From: Microcystis viridis FACHB-1342
GTDB taxonomy: Bacteria > Cyanobacteriota > Cyanobacteriia > Cyanobacteriales > Microcystaceae
Assembly (NCBI RefSeq): GCF_014698335.1
Contig: NZ_JACJSV010000011.1
Coordinates: forward strand, 1 to 64,000
Length of the DNA: 64,000 nt
Reading direction: 5' to 3'
Positions within the stretch are counted from its first letter, which is position 1, and the number at the start of each line of letters is the position of its first letter. The position numbers were made by a program, and so were the translations under genes. Of the stretch, positions 19,741 through 29,792 are shown piece by piece. Below the pieces are notes generated by a model that had not been told where the DNA came from, searched no databases, and was given only the letters and a program-made list of their open reading frames with translations.

Positions 19741-19796
19741 CATCAATCATCCTAAGACCTGTCCGACACCGGAAGTTAACGCTAGGATTGATGGTA
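19741..19796. other. Imperfect inverted repeat after argF
   Basis: CATCAATCATCCTA at about 19741-19754 can pair with TAGGATTGATG at about 19783-19793. It may act as a weak argF terminator or leader structure for the next gene. No T run follows. Confidence 0.35.
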
Positions 19797-19832
19797 AGAG
19801 CAATAATCAGGGCAGCCTCCACACCTAACTAT

Positions 19833-20258
19833 ATGTCAGACACCTCCGCCGTTAAAAAATATCTCGCCCATTGGTTTCAATTGGGAAAAAAAGTTATTTG
19901 TCCCAAAAACCAAGCTATGCTATTTCCGCTGCCAATTTTCAATGCTGATCGCTATTCGTCGGAGTTTGAAGATTGTTGGCAAAAAATGCTTGATCCTCAA
20001 AGTGGCGATTGTTACCTAGAGGGTACTCAACAAACCATCCAAGACTTACTTTCCCCTCAATGGGAATTTCATCCCTGCGCTCGTTGTACTATACCTGTAC
20101 CAATTGAAGTGCTGGGCCAATCGGGTTTATCCTGTCCCTGCCATGATTTGAGTAATTGGCCCAATTTAGAATTACCCTTACCCCATTTACCTGTCAATAG
20201 TCGAGAAAATCTCGATCGCATCCGGCAAAGATTGCTAAAAAATTCTCCCTCACATTAA
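19833..20258 (+). CDS. Conserved hypothetical protein with a Cys-rich motif
   Basis: About 141 residues from MSDTSAVKKYLAHW. Four cysteines (CARC around residue 88, then CPC about 20 residues on) could bind a metal or cluster. I recall similar cyanobacterial proteins but not a function. Codons upstream of 19833, back to 19788, run through the inverted repeat and are unlike the rest, so the later ATG is preferred. A terminator-like hairpin follows. Confidence 0.6.
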   Translation: MSDTSAVKKYLAHWFQLGKKVICPKNQAMLFPLPIFNADRYSSEFEDCWQKMLDPQSGDCYLEGTQQTIQDLLSPQWEFHPCARCTIPVPIEVLGQSGLSCPCHDLSNWPNLELPLPHLPVNSRENLDRIRQRLLKNSPSH

Positions 20259-20269
20259 CCGGACAAAAA

Positions 20270-20291
20270 GAGACGTTAGGGGTAACGTCTC
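20270..20291 (+). terminator. Hairpin terminator
   Basis: Perfect 9-bp stem GAGACGTTA / TAACGTCTC with a GGGG loop, 12 bp after the hypothetical gene. It is flanked by A runs rather than T, so efficiency is uncertain. Confidence 0.6.
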
Positions 20292-20528
20292 GACAAAAGG
20301 GTTGATATTTAGGGTCTGCTGAATAAATCTAAAAACCTTGTTGGATAAGACTTTTAGACTTTTTTTTCCTCAAAAAGTGCCAGCCGTTGCGGGGATCGGG
20401 GGGAAAATTCAGGTACTTTTTCCCTGAAAATTAGGTAATTGACTACCTCAAAATCGGTAAAACCCCACACCCCACACCCCACACCCCACACCCTGCCCCC
20501 AGGAAAAGCTTTTTGCCGCAAACGCTAT
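20292..20528. repeat. Repeat-rich spacer
   Basis: Contains a block starting GGGTCTGCTGAATAAATC (about 20310-20380) that looks like a mobile-element end, and five tandem CCCCACA units (about 20463-20495). CCCCACA tandems recur near 47140-47180 and, as CCCTACA, at 36462-36491. No gene. Confidence 0.5.
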
Positions 20529-22031
20529 TTAACGATTTCTGCCAAAAAGATTGACTAAATCTCGCAATCTATCGCTATATTCTCCGGTTAAAGCTTCCTG
20601 ACGATAGCGCCATGACCAATTCCCTTCTGCGACACTGGGGGTATTCATCCGCGCATCCGATCCTAAACCTAACACATCCTGTAACGGTACGATCGCCTGA
20701 TTAGCCACGGAACTATAGGCCAGTCGAATCAGATCCCAAGCCACTCCCTGACCACTGGGAGCGCCAAGATATTGATATAGTCGCGCTTTTTCGTAGTCAT
20801 TGGCGTTATCCTGAAACCAGCCCACAGTAGTATTATTATCGTGAGTGCCGGTATAAATCACACAGTTGCGTTCGACGTTAAAAGGAAGATAGGGATTACC
20901 CGCATCACCCCCAAAAGCGAAGTGGAGAATCTTCATCCCCGGGAAAGCAAAGTGATCGCGAAAATCTAGGACTGCTTGGTCAATATCGCCCAAATCTTCG
21001 GCAATAATCGGCAATTTACCTAAACGAGCGCCAATAGTATTAAAGAGATCATAACCCGGGGCCTTGAGCCAATGACCATTAATAGCGTTTTCCTGGCCAA
21101 AAGCCACCGCCCAATAGGCCTCTAATCCGCGAAAATGATCGATACGGATAATATCGACTAGGGAAAGAACCCCTTTTAAACGGCGTACCCACCAGTCAAA
21201 GCCCGTATTTTTGAGATAATCCCAGTTATAAAGAGGATTGCCCCATAATTGCCCCGTTTCTGAGAAATAATCCGGGGGAACCCCGGCCACTTCCAAGGGA
21301 TTACCGGTTTGGGTATCTAGTCGGAAAACCTGCGGATTTGCCCAAACATCGGCGCTATTATGGGAGACATAAATGGGGATATCACCGATAATCTCGATAC
21401 CGAGGGAGTTAGCATAGCGTTTTAGGGCTAACCACTGCTCAAAAAACTCAAATTGCAGGAATTTGTGCAGAAAAATCTCCTCTTGTAACTCCTGTTTCGG
21501 TGTTTCCAACGCACCCCAATGACGTTCGCGAATTTCTGTCGGCCATTCCATCCATGCTTTACCCTGGTAAGCGTGGGATAAAGCCATAAATAGGGCGTAA
21601 TCCTCCAACCAATCGGCATTGCCATCACAAAAGCCGGCAAACTGTTTGTAAAGAATTGTGTCAGAACCCTTGACAAAATTGCTCGCCGCCTTTCTAAGTA
21701 GGGGAATTTTCCAAGCGATCAATCGCTCAAAATCCACTTGATCGAGGGGAAAATCGGGAATATCCTCGAAATCTGCGTCACTAAGCAGGTTTTTCTCCCG
21801 AAGAAGATCGAGACTAATCAGGAGATGATTGCCGGCAATGGCGCTAAAACTCATGTAGGGAGAGTTACCGTACCCTGTGGGGCCTAAAGGGAGAATTTGC
21901 CAGAGTTTTTGACCACTTTGAGCCAAAAAATCGATAAATTGATAGGCTTCCCTACCTAGTTCTCCAATCCCGTAACGGCCAGGATGACTGGTGGGATGAA
22001 GCAAAATACCGCTAGAACGGCTAAAAGCCAT
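20529..22031 (-). CDS. malQ: 4-alpha-glucanotransferase (amylomaltase)
   Basis: A 500-residue GH77 enzyme. It begins with FSRSSGILLHPTSHPGRYGI and IGELG, typical of amylomaltases. The catalytic region is seen as IIRIDHFRGLEAYW (nucleophile Asp near residue 290), IIAEDLG (acid/base Glu) and GTHDNNTT (transition-state Asp). It rearranges alpha-1,4-glucans during glycogen and maltodextrin turnover in the cytoplasm. No neighbouring glycogen genes. Confidence 0.97.
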   Translation of the reverse strand: MAFSRSSGILLHPTSHPGRYGIGELGREAYQFIDFLAQSGQKLWQILPLGPTGYGNSPYMSFSAIAGNHLLISLDLLREKNLLSDADFEDIPDFPLDQVDFERLIAWKIPLLRKAASNFVKGSDTILYKQFAGFCDGNADWLEDYALFMALSHAYQGKAWMEWPTEIRERHWGALETPKQELQEEIFLHKFLQFEFFEQWLALKRYANSLGIEIIGDIPIYVSHNSADVWANPQVFRLDTQTGNPLEVAGVPPDYFSETGQLWGNPLYNWDYLKNTGFDWWVRRLKGVLSLVDIIRIDHFRGLEAYWAVAFGQENAINGHWLKAPGYDLFNTIGARLGKLPIIAEDLGDIDQAVLDFRDHFAFPGMKILHFAFGGDAGNPYLPFNVERNCVIYTGTHDNNTTVGWFQDNANDYEKARLYQYLGAPSGQGVAWDLIRLAYSSVANQAIVPLQDVLGLGSDARMNTPSVAEGNWSWRYRQEALTGEYSDRLRDLVNLFGRNR

Positions 22032-22287
22032 GAAAAAACCCCCTTATCAGTGATTCGGTTAGCAGTTATTAAGTGTTTAAAGCTGAATGCTCACTGCTAT
22101 CTCCAAGCTAACCCGATCTCGATCGATAACGGCAATACTTAACAACTTTATTAGACCTATAGGACAAAATGAGGCATTACAGCCGTACATTAACAGATCG
22201 TCTTTCCAGTTAAAAAGATTCCTTCGGATCACGTTCCACGTTACCCCGGAGGAAAAACCGATCGCTTGTCAGTTATTGCGCCAATGA
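22032..22287. other. Intergenic region upstream of malQ
   Basis: Holds the probable malQ promoter side near 22035-22080. A 66-codon plus-strand frame here has no family features and is not called. Nothing else is seen before the repeat at 22288. Confidence 0.3.
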
Positions 22288-22374
22288 TAGGGGCGCATCG
22301 TGGTCAGTGAGTTGATCGAACTGCGTGCGCCCAAAATGTAATATAGATATTTCGACCAAATTGAGATGCAGCCG
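22288..22374 (-). mobile_element. MITE-like element, family B copy
   Basis: On the minus strand it begins GGCTGCATCTCAATTTGG and continues through GAAATATCTATATTACAT and GGGCGCACGC, the same order as at 43036-43205 and 49076-49140. The far end carries GCGCCCCTA, as in the complete copy. No coding capacity. Confidence 0.7.
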
Positions 22375-22393
22375 CCGAAAATTCAAGAGCGAT

Positions 22394-23518
22394 TCACTTA
22401 CTGTCAGTAAGTCCCACTTCTTGTAACCTCCTCTTCAACCCAGACCGGTTACTGTACTGCTCGTAAATCCGGTTCAGGCGCTCTTGAAAAACGGGCAACC
22501 GGTTTTGATATTCGGCTAAATCTCTTAATTTGACCAACAATTTAACAGCCTCATCGTAGGATTTAGACTGAGCTTTCTGAATTAGGGACTCGACTTGCTG
22601 CCAAACTTGCGCTTCCCGTTTAGCTAAAGTTTGTAGTTCCTCAATTCGCTTGGCTTCCGCTTCTTGTTGTCGCCGTTTTTCTGCCTTTTTTCCTTCCTCA
22701 GCAGCAGCCTCAAGAAGTTCTTGGATCGTGCGTCGAGGCTGGTTAGAAGCAGGAGAATTAGGGATTAATTGAGATAGCTTTTGTTTGAATTTAGCAGATA
22801 AATTATGTTCTCCTTTAGCCAATCTTAATAGGAAATCTTCGCGTTCAGAAGCCGATAATTGGCTAATAGCTTGTTGCCAAGTTTGCTCCGAGATAGTTGT
22901 TAGTTTACCACTGGATGCACAAGCAACATTTAATAAGTGTTCGTCCAATTCAAAGATTTCCGTAAAAGCCTTTTGAGCGGCAGAAAGTTGCCCTAGTCCG
23001 GGGGGTAAAGGAGGTTCTAGTTGGGTCTTATCGATGTCTATATATCCCTCGGATAAGTCAATAGCTTTCAGCCAGGCTAAATATAATCCTCGATAATCTT
23101 GCTGGAGAATTTCTTGGCGTAATCCTATCAATTCCGATAGAATCCCTTCTCCTTCTATCCAGTCATTAAAACCTTCTTCTTGACTAAATTCCCAATCTAA
23201 AATTGCCCAATCTCCCGCAAAAGATAAGCTGATATAATTATCGATACAGTAAAGTTCAATTGTTTCTCGGTTGATCAGGGATGTGGGAAAACGAAACATT
23301 AATTGCTGTGTTCCCCAGTTGGTGATGTAGTACATGATATCGAAATACCGAGCCAGCACCTGTTTGGGATCCCCGCGAAAATTGCCGTAACTATAGTTGA
23401 AACTGGCAGTCGTTGCCGTCGGTTTGACGCGACTCGATAGCTCGCAGATGGCAGCCCTTTCCTCTTGGGTGAGGGGGCGATCGATAGCTTGGAATTCGTA
23501 ATATTGGTATTCGCTCAT
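22394..23518 (-). CDS. Conserved hypothetical protein with C-terminal coiled coil
   Basis: About 374 residues from MSEYQYYEFQAIDRPL. Homologues with the opening YYEFQAIDRPLT, a GNFRGDP loop and NWGTQQLMFRFP are widespread in bacteria (recalled), but their function is not known to me. Residues about 265-320 are rich in Glu, Lys, Ala and Gln and should form a coiled coil. The track start at 23527 adds three residues (MHT); the ATG at 23518 matches the usual N-terminus. It stands alone, with repeats on one side. Confidence 0.75.
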   Translation of the reverse strand: MSEYQYYEFQAIDRPLTQEERAAICELSSRVKPTATTASFNYSYGNFRGDPKQVLARYFDIMYYITNWGTQQLMFRFPTSLINRETIELYCIDNYISLSFAGDWAILDWEFSQEEGFNDWIEGEGILSELIGLRQEILQQDYRGLYLAWLKAIDLSEGYIDIDKTQLEPPLPPGLGQLSAAQKAFTEIFELDEHLLNVACASSGKLTTISEQTWQQAISQLSASEREDFLLRLAKGEHNLSAKFKQKLSQLIPNSPASNQPRRTIQELLEAAAEEGKKAEKRRQQEAEAKRIEELQTLAKREAQVWQQVESLIQKAQSKSYDEAVKLLVKLRDLAEYQNRLPVFQERLNRIYEQYSNRSGLKRRLQEVGLTDSK

Positions 23519-23527
23519 GGTGTGCAA

Positions 23528-24358
23528 CCTATCTCAAGGTTTATGATCGATATGCTGATAATTGTACGGGGATAGTTAGGGTTTAAAGATAAATTCGACA
23601 GGACGGGCGCTCTCGGATGTATTAGGAATAGCAAGAATAGGCAAATCGCCCGATCTTTACCGATAAGGAAAAAGTTCGGGTGATCGATCGGTAATTTTCC
23701 CGCATCTGTTTTTTCGAGAAATCTAATCTATTCCTTTGGATAGTGGCACGGTCAAAATCGATAAGATTATAATTTCTTTTGTTAAGCACTTTAGCGATCG
23801 CTGGATATTTCTACGATTCGTTGTCGGCTAATCGTTAAATTTTGTGAAAAAAAACTCATTGGTTGAGATTATCGGAGATAGAATCAGAATAGTTGAATAA
23901 GGGGGAAATAATTAGAGCCTTTTGGCATGGTTTATCGATAGAAAATTCTATAGATAAAAAAGCACTGGGTCTGCTTTTCCCGACTATTACCGGAAGATCG
24001 GTTTGGCGGGTAGGGCGGTGGCGTGTTTTTGAATTTAAAGTGCGATCGCTGTTCTTAGGGAGCAGTATGCTGTGGGGACAGTGACGGCGAAGATTGTTCA
24101 ACCGAAACCTTTTCAATGAGTTTAACTCCCCCTTTGATGAACGGTCTCATTACTGGTTTATCTGAGAGGAATACAAGCCAAAAGGTCGCTGCCCGCAGAT
24201 TGCTAAAAACCAGTTTTAGGGACAAGTATAAAAATGAGATGTTCCCAAGTTATAAGTTACTTAGAATCGGAAAGAAAAAAAGGGAGAGAGTAAGCGATTA
24301 GGAGTATCTAAACAAGTCTGTTTCTGATTAAGATCAAAATAATTGAGGAAATTATCTA
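23528..24358. other. Long intergenic region
   Basis: About 830 bp. Several short frames exist on both strands (for example 23893-24084 and 24116-24301 plus) but none shows a recognisable motif, ribosome site or codon pattern. HIP1 octamers occur near 23792-23810. No terminator or repeat recognised. Confidence 0.3.
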
Positions 24359-24994
24359 ATGACTAAAAATTCCAATAGTAAAAAAAATATTAGCAAACTA
24401 GAACTAATAGGATATTTATTTGCATTTTTTTCGTTTATGATGGCTATCTATACATTTTTCTTATGCAAAGAAAATGAGATAAGAAAACAGTCTATATTTT
24501 GGTTTTTTGGGTCTTTTGCCGCCGCTTCTATTTCTTATATCGATCAATTTAAAGTTGGAGATATTGAATTAAAACTCCAACAGCAAACAGAACAGATAGT
24601 CAATGAAGTGGGAGATAAACTTCAAGAACTTATCAGAGATAAACTGAGTCTAGTTGATTTACTGGAAGACTCAATAACCGAAGACCGCAGAAAAACAAGA
24701 GATGATCAGAATAGAAAGTATTTAGAATGGTTAAATAGTTTGCCAGAAGATAAAAAGTTAGCAACTCAAAAAATGAATACAATATTTCAGCTAACACAAC
24801 GGAGTTTAAGAGTATCTGACTTAAAAAAAATGCTTGCCAAAGCATCCCTATATCAAGGAAATACTGAAAATGAAGAATTTGATAGAGAATTAACAAAAGC
24901 AATTGAAGAGTTCCAAAACAAATATGGATTGTCTCCTGATGGAACTTGTGGACAGATAACACTAAGTAAACTAAGTAAAGTTGTGAGGGGCTAA
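24359..24994 (+). CDS. Membrane protein with C-terminal peptidoglycan-binding-like domain
   Basis: A 211-residue protein. Two hydrophobic segments (about 16-37 and 44-60) are followed by a charged helical region. The C-terminal domain (about 165-210) has LTKAIEEFQNKYGLSPDG and CGQITLSKL, the PG_binding_1 pattern. If the two segments are a hairpin in the plasma membrane, the domain would face the cytoplasm unless the topology is different, so its ligand is uncertain. AT-rich compared with neighbours; likely an accessory gene. Confidence 0.65.
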   Translation: MTKNSNSKKNISKLELIGYLFAFFSFMMAIYTFFLCKENEIRKQSIFWFFGSFAAASISYIDQFKVGDIELKLQQQTEQIVNEVGDKLQELIRDKLSLVDLLEDSITEDRRKTRDDQNRKYLEWLNSLPEDKKLATQKMNTIFQLTQRSLRVSDLKKMLAKASLYQGNTENEEFDRELTKAIEEFQNKYGLSPDGTCGQITLSKLSKVVRG

Positions 24995-25029
24995 AAAACT
25001 AAATCTCAGTATTGGCAATTTTCCCTGCT

Positions 25030-25243
25030 TTCGCGTTCATCACTTAGTCAGTATTTAGGATTATCTCAACGACTCTTGGTGACAGATAATCGTACCAGTA
25101 TGCCTGAACATTTAGAGGAATATTGACAAAAGAATCAACAAATCTGGGGACTGTTTTGGATACGTCCCACCACAACGATGGGAAAACTAGCCGAAGAATT
25201 AATTATGATTTGGGAAACTACCGAAGCAGAAGATGGATCGATT
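25030..25243 (+). pseudogene. Remnant of a DUF5615-type PIN-like gene
   Basis: One frame reads LSQRLLVTDNRTSMPEHLEE, a TGA stop at 25124-25126, then IWGLFWIRPTTTMGKLAEEL. This matches the C-terminal half of cyanobacterial PIN-like (DUF5615-related) proteins. The N-terminal half is missing and the frame is interrupted, so the gene is dead. Confidence 0.6.
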
Positions 25244-25319
25244 TGTCGATTGGATTCCTTTTTAATTAATGATATAATAAGATTATTAGCGTCCTTTTTA
25301 TGCTTGATTATTAATTTGA

Positions 25320-26210
25320 ATGACTCGCCAAATTCATGACCAATTTGCTAAGGAATATTTAGAGGAATTACTAACACCTCTAGGGACGATTAGAAAAAGT
25401 AAGAAAGTAAAAAGTGAGGTTCAAGAAATCGATGTCTGGTTTGAACCATTTAGCTCACCTACTCCCACTGAGTTACCTTTAGGGTTACTTGGAAAAATGG
25501 CGGCTACTTCCTGTTTGTTTGAACCTTTCCGCAATCCCCCGACCGAGGTAGAGATTCGCAGTTGTTTGTCAAAGTTATACGCGGTTCATGGGGATGTCTT
25601 GAGAAAAGCGAAACGGTCAAACAAAACTCTAACAGAAGCTGAACTACCAGTTCTCTGGATTCTAACGCCCACCTTTTCAGCTAGAATGATTGAAGATTTC
25701 GGGACTCACAGCGATGAGAGTAATTGGTTAACAGGGGTTTACTTTTTAGCGAAGTCTCTCAAAGCGGGTATCATCGTCATTCATCAATTACCAGTAAATG
25801 AAGACACCTTATGGTTAAGAGTATTAGGTAAAGGAGGAACTCAAAAACGAGCAGTAGAAGAGTTAGTTGAACTGCCAGAACGCAATCCTTTTCGAGAGAA
25901 TTTATTAGAAATTCTGGCCAACTGGCGCAAAAACTTAGAATTGAGAGATAATTTAAGTACCGAAGAACAGGAGGACATCATGAATCTATCACCAGCTTAT
26001 TTACAACAAAGGGAAGAGTGGAAGCAAGAAGGTACTTTAGAGGGACAACTTTCGCTGATAGCCAGTCTTCTGGAAGGACGCTTTGGCAGCCTAGATTCGG
26101 AATTATCTGGTCTGGTGGAACGGATCGCCCAACTTCCTATCTCGGAACGCACCGGATTGCTTCTTTCTTTGGCAAATTTATCCCGCGAGGAATTGTTGGA
26201 AAGATTGTAA
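25320..26210 (+). CDS. Cyanobacterial DUF4351-domain protein (Rpn/PD-(D/E)XK-like)
   Basis: A 296-residue protein. The C-terminal 55 residues (LIASLLEGRFGSLDSELSG and the paired leucine-rich helices) fit DUF4351. The N-terminal part has an EIDVWF motif that could be part of a PD-(D/E)XK nuclease core, as in Rpn-family recombination-promoting nucleases; this is tentative. Such proteins are highly multicopy in cyanobacteria and often mis-annotated. A second DUF4351-type fragment is at 51411-51795. No operon partner. Confidence 0.6.
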   Translation: MTRQIHDQFAKEYLEELLTPLGTIRKSKKVKSEVQEIDVWFEPFSSPTPTELPLGLLGKMAATSCLFEPFRNPPTEVEIRSCLSKLYAVHGDVLRKAKRSNKTLTEAELPVLWILTPTFSARMIEDFGTHSDESNWLTGVYFLAKSLKAGIIVIHQLPVNEDTLWLRVLGKGGTQKRAVEELVELPERNPFRENLLEILANWRKNLELRDNLSTEEQEDIMNLSPAYLQQREEWKQEGTLEGQLSLIASLLEGRFGSLDSELSGLVERIAQLPISERTGLLLSLANLSREELLERL

Positions 26211-26239
26211 ATTTCGTTTCTCGCTCTTCTTACAGTCGT

Positions 26240-26728
26240 TCAACGATAACTGTTTTCCTTTTGTTTTTGCCGATAAGCTTCAAATTCGGGGTTACTGGCA
26301 AGAATTTGACGGACACGCTCGCGACTTATGCCGTATTTATCCCCTATTTGCTGATAGCTCAATCCTTGTCTATGGAGTTCTAAAAAATCGTAGCTTTTTT
26401 GCAGTTTTTCCTTTCTCTGTGCATCTCGTCTTGGGGTTGGACTCTTATCGCTAAGGTGTCCTACTATTTCCCTTCCCAACTCAGTCAAAGAATATTGAGA
26501 ATCGTGGAAACTAACCAATCCTTGTTTTTCCAATTCTTTAAGTATTTTATGTACTCTGGTTAAATTATGAGCAGTTGTTGCCAATTGCCGAGATGGTTCC
26601 GAAAGTATCCGAATTGCCGAATCGATCTCAATCGGATAATCTAACATCCCTTTCAGAATCTGTTTCTGTTTTGCTTGGAGATTAGCGATCATCTCTTCTA
26701 AATGTTGAAAGTCTTCATTTTTATCCAT
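26240..26728 (-). CDS. Helix-turn-helix transcriptional regulator
   Basis: A 162-residue protein. The first half (about 10-90) looks like a winged-helix/MarR-like part (TRVHKILKELEKQGLVSF). The C-terminal part has LSYQQIGDKYGISRERVRQI, the helix-turn-helix of sigma region 4. The combination suggests a DNA-binding regulator; target unknown. The upstream region 26729-26890 is shared with the divergent molybdopterin enzyme gene, which makes that gene a candidate target. Confidence 0.65.
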   Translation of the reverse strand: MDKNEDFQHLEEMIANLQAKQKQILKGMLDYPIEIDSAIRILSEPSRQLATTAHNLTRVHKILKELEKQGLVSFHDSQYSLTELGREIVGHLSDKSPTPRRDAQRKEKLQKSYDFLELHRQGLSYQQIGDKYGISRERVRQILASNPEFEAYRQKQKENSYR

Positions 26729-26924
26729 CGGAATTATCGTTTCAATAGACCTTTCCCTAGTCTGATAAAATCACAATCAGGGGATATTGTCAACAACTAA
26801 CCGTAGCTTACCCAGTCGTTTATGTCTTGCTGATGCACTTTTTTTAAAATGGTGATAAACTCAACTGTACTGGGTACACTCTCCCTATCGGATGAATTTG
26901 AGAAAAAATCGAGAGAAAAAAACG

Positions 26925-29162
26925 ATGAACGAACGAGAAACATCCAACAAAATTGAGGCGGGCGGGGGTTTTCCCGTATTGCAATATTGGGCAGAAAAAA
27001 CTCTCTCTCCTCAAGGGGTTAAACTCTGGCAAACCTTGAATCATAAAAGTGCCTGTTTAGCTTGCGCTTGGGGAACGGGAGGACAAAAGGGCGGTTTTGT
27101 CAACGAAGCGGGGGAAAGTCTGCAACGTTGTCTCAAAAGTGTCGAGGCAGTTACTTCCGAATTAATGCCAGGTATTAAAACCGATTTTTTTCAGACCTAT
27201 CATCTCGCTCAATTACAGTCCTTAACCTCCCTAGAATGCGATCGCTTGGGTCGTTTCAGTTATCCCGTCCTCTTAAAAGCCGGAGAAAGTCACTATCAAC
27301 GGATTAGTTGGGAAGAAGTGTATCGATTAGCCGAACAAGCTTTTCGTCAACCGTCCGAGACTATTGCCTCCTATAGTTCGGGACGTTCTTCTAATGAAGC
27401 CGCCTATCTCTTACAATTGTTTTTCCGGGCATTAGGAAGTAATAATTTAGCCGATTGTTCCGATCTCTGTCATGCCGCCTCGACCGTAGGCTTAAAACAG
27501 GTTTTCGGAACCGGAACTTCGATGGTCAGTCTGGAAAGTTTAAAACAAGCCGATTGTGTGGTGTTAATCGGTTCTAACGCTCCAGCTAATCATCCTCGCC
27601 TGATGAATGAATTAATTCAAATTCGTGATCGCGGCGGTAAAATTATTATTATTAACCCGCAAATTGAAGTCGGATTGGTCAAATTCTCCTCGCCCGCTTT
27701 TCCGATTAAATCTTTATTGCGGGGCGGTTCCGATATTTCAACTCTCTACCTACAGCCGATTCCGGGTAGCGACACCGCCCTATTCGTCGGATTACAAAAA
27801 TCTTTGATCGAACAAAATTTAGTGCGGTGGAATTATCTGGAATCCCATACAGAAAATTGGCAATCTGTTATAGATTATGCCCGACAAACACCATGGGGAA
27901 CCATTACTAAAACCTGCGGTTTGTCCCGAGAAGAAATTGAAGCAGCCGCCGCCCTTTTCGGCAATTTAGAGCGTGTGGTTTTCGCTTGGGCAATGGGGGT
28001 TACACAACAGGAAAACGGGGTAGATAATATTATCAGTATTGCCAATACCGCTTTAATGACGGGAAATGCTGGCAAAATCGGAGCCGGAACCATGCCAATC
28101 AGAGGTCATTCTAATGTACAGGGCTTCGGTTCTATGGGCGTTACAGTGAGATTACGTCAGGAAATCGCCGAGGCACTTGCTCAACTTTTAGGAAAGCCAT
28201 TAAATATAACCGGCGGTTATGATACCAGGGCATTAATTGAAGCTGCCGAACGGGGAAAAATTAACACTCTTTTCTGTTTAGGAGGTAATCTTTATGGAGC
28301 AAATCCAGATTTAACTCAAGCCAAAAAAGCCTTAGCTCAAATTGATACAATTTTTTATGTAGCTACTAAGCCAAATTTAGGACATTTTCAGGGATTAGCC
28401 CGACAAAATACGATAATTTTACCCGTATTCGCTCGTTTTGAAAATCCTCACCCGACAACCACCGAATCGGGCAATAATTTTGTCCGTTTTAACGAGCGGG
28501 GAAGCAGTCATCTACAGGGTTCCCATGTGGATATCATCTCGGAAGTAGAACTGTTAACAAATATTGCCGTCAAGGTTTTAGGCACAAACCCGATTGATTG
28601 GTCGAGATTACACGATACCGCCTATATTCGTCAGTTAATCGCCAAAACGATTCCTGGTTATGAAAAGATCGGGCAATTAGATCAAACCCAAACAGAATTT
28701 ACCATTAGCGGACGGATTTTTACCGAACCCCATTTTCCAACATCGACTGGAAAAGCGCAAATGTCTGTCACGCTTTTACCCACTTTAAAAGCACCGCAAA
28801 AGCAAGATTTCAATCAACCAGAAAATGCACCCGGAATTGCTCTGATTCTCGGAACAGGACGCAGTTATGGACAACATAATACCGTCGTTTATCAAGTGGG
28901 CGATAAATATCGGGGAATGCCTCACCGTCATTGTTTATTGATCAACGCCGAAGATGCCAAAAAAGCGGGCTTTCAAGAACATCAACGAGTCACCGTTCAA
29001 GGAGATGCCGGCAAATTAGAGAATATCGAACTTATTTTCGGTCCGATTCGCGAAGGTGTTGGCTTTATGTTCTATCCCGAAACTAATGTTTTATTCAAAG
29101 CTAAAATCGATCCTCGCTGTGGGACTCCTGCTTATAAACGAGTTCCCGTCTGGGTTTTTTAG
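26925..29162 (+). CDS. Molybdopterin oxidoreductase, YdeP/FdhF-like
   Basis: About 745 residues. The opening region CLACAWGTGGQKGGF is typical of the YdeP-type 'formate dehydrogenase alpha-like' family. Later blocks include SSGRSSNEAAYL (molybdopterin-binding), GSNAPANHPRLMNEL, and the C-terminal dinucleotide-binding domain ending CGTPAYKRVPVWV. The electron partner and substrate are unknown for this subgroup; in E. coli YdeP is linked to acid resistance. An earlier in-frame ATG at 26892 would add 11 basic residues; the ATG at 26925 begins the likely protein. No fdhD or cofactor gene is adjacent. Confidence 0.82.
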   Translation: MNERETSNKIEAGGGFPVLQYWAEKTLSPQGVKLWQTLNHKSACLACAWGTGGQKGGFVNEAGESLQRCLKSVEAVTSELMPGIKTDFFQTYHLAQLQSLTSLECDRLGRFSYPVLLKAGESHYQRISWEEVYRLAEQAFRQPSETIASYSSGRSSNEAAYLLQLFFRALGSNNLADCSDLCHAASTVGLKQVFGTGTSMVSLESLKQADCVVLIGSNAPANHPRLMNELIQIRDRGGKIIIINPQIEVGLVKFSSPAFPIKSLLRGGSDISTLYLQPIPGSDTALFVGLQKSLIEQNLVRWNYLESHTENWQSVIDYARQTPWGTITKTCGLSREEIEAAAALFGNLERVVFAWAMGVTQQENGVDNIISIANTALMTGNAGKIGAGTMPIRGHSNVQGFGSMGVTVRLRQEIAEALAQLLGKPLNITGGYDTRALIEAAERGKINTLFCLGGNLYGANPDLTQAKKALAQIDTIFYVATKPNLGHFQGLARQNTIILPVFARFENPHPTTTESGNNFVRFNERGSSHLQGSHVDIISEVELLTNIAVKVLGTNPIDWSRLHDTAYIRQLIAKTIPGYEKIGQLDQTQTEFTISGRIFTEPHFPTSTGKAQMSVTLLPTLKAPQKQDFNQPENAPGIALILGTGRSYGQHNTVVYQVGDKYRGMPHRHCLLINAEDAKKAGFQEHQRVTVQGDAGKLENIELIFGPIREGVGFMFYPETNVLFKAKIDPRCGTPAYKRVPVWVF

Positions 29163-29307
29163 TTATCAACTCCTCTAATTTTCTTTTTTGGAAATAATGA
29201 AATAGGGTTAACCAAGCCAACCAACGAATCGAGCAGAATGAAAAAGTTATGGTCGATTCGATCGCATTTCTGTTATCTTCTTCTTACCGTCATTAAAATA
29301 AGTATCC

Positions 29308-29733
29308 ATGGGTAAGTTTTTACTAACCGTATTAAGCATAGCAAGTTTGTTTGCTGTCGGGATGGCTACCCCTAGCATTGCCAGTCCCACATCTGCAGCG
29401 ACAAACTTGCAACTAGCTCAACGTCCTAACTGTAACAATCCCCAGACTCAAAGCGAAATGAACATTTGTGCCAGCATCGCTTATCAAAACGCCGATCGCA
29501 AGTTAAATCAAGTTTATCGACAACTACTGCCAAGACTGTCAGCTGCTCGCAAACAAAAATTAATTAGCGCCCAACAAGCTTGGATTAAGTTTAGAGACAG
29601 CAGTTGCGAATTTGAAAGAAGTGCCTATGAGGGAGGCTCTCTAGCTCCCATGATTTACGGTTTTTGTTTGGCAAATGTCACCGAGCAGCGTACCAAAGAT
29701 TTGCGGAGATATTTAGAAGATAGCGATCTCTAA
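29308..29733 (+). CDS. Secreted LprI-like protein (DUF1311)
   Basis: A 141-residue protein with an N-terminal signal peptide (hydrophobic about 4-24, cleavage probably after SIAS or nearby). The mature part has the LprI pattern: CNNPQTQSEMNICAS, LNQVYRQLLPRL, QQAWIKFRDSSCEFE, with four cysteines. LprI proteins are periplasmic and some inhibit lysozyme; that activity is not proven here. Single gene upstream of tRNA-Gly. Confidence 0.83.
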   Translation: MGKFLLTVLSIASLFAVGMATPSIASPTSAATNLQLAQRPNCNNPQTQSEMNICASIAYQNADRKLNQVYRQLLPRLSAARKQKLISAQQAWIKFRDSSCEFERSAYEGGSLAPMIYGFCLANVTEQRTKDLRRYLEDSDL

Positions 29734-29792
29734 GTCAGAATCGCCGTTGATATTACCGATAATTCCTTAGACGTTTACTGCACAACAGCCTA

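Noticed and set aside
22087-22287. 66-codon plus-strand frame between malQ and the family B element
   Set aside because: No recognisable motif, ribosome site or codon bias, and it ends against the repeat.
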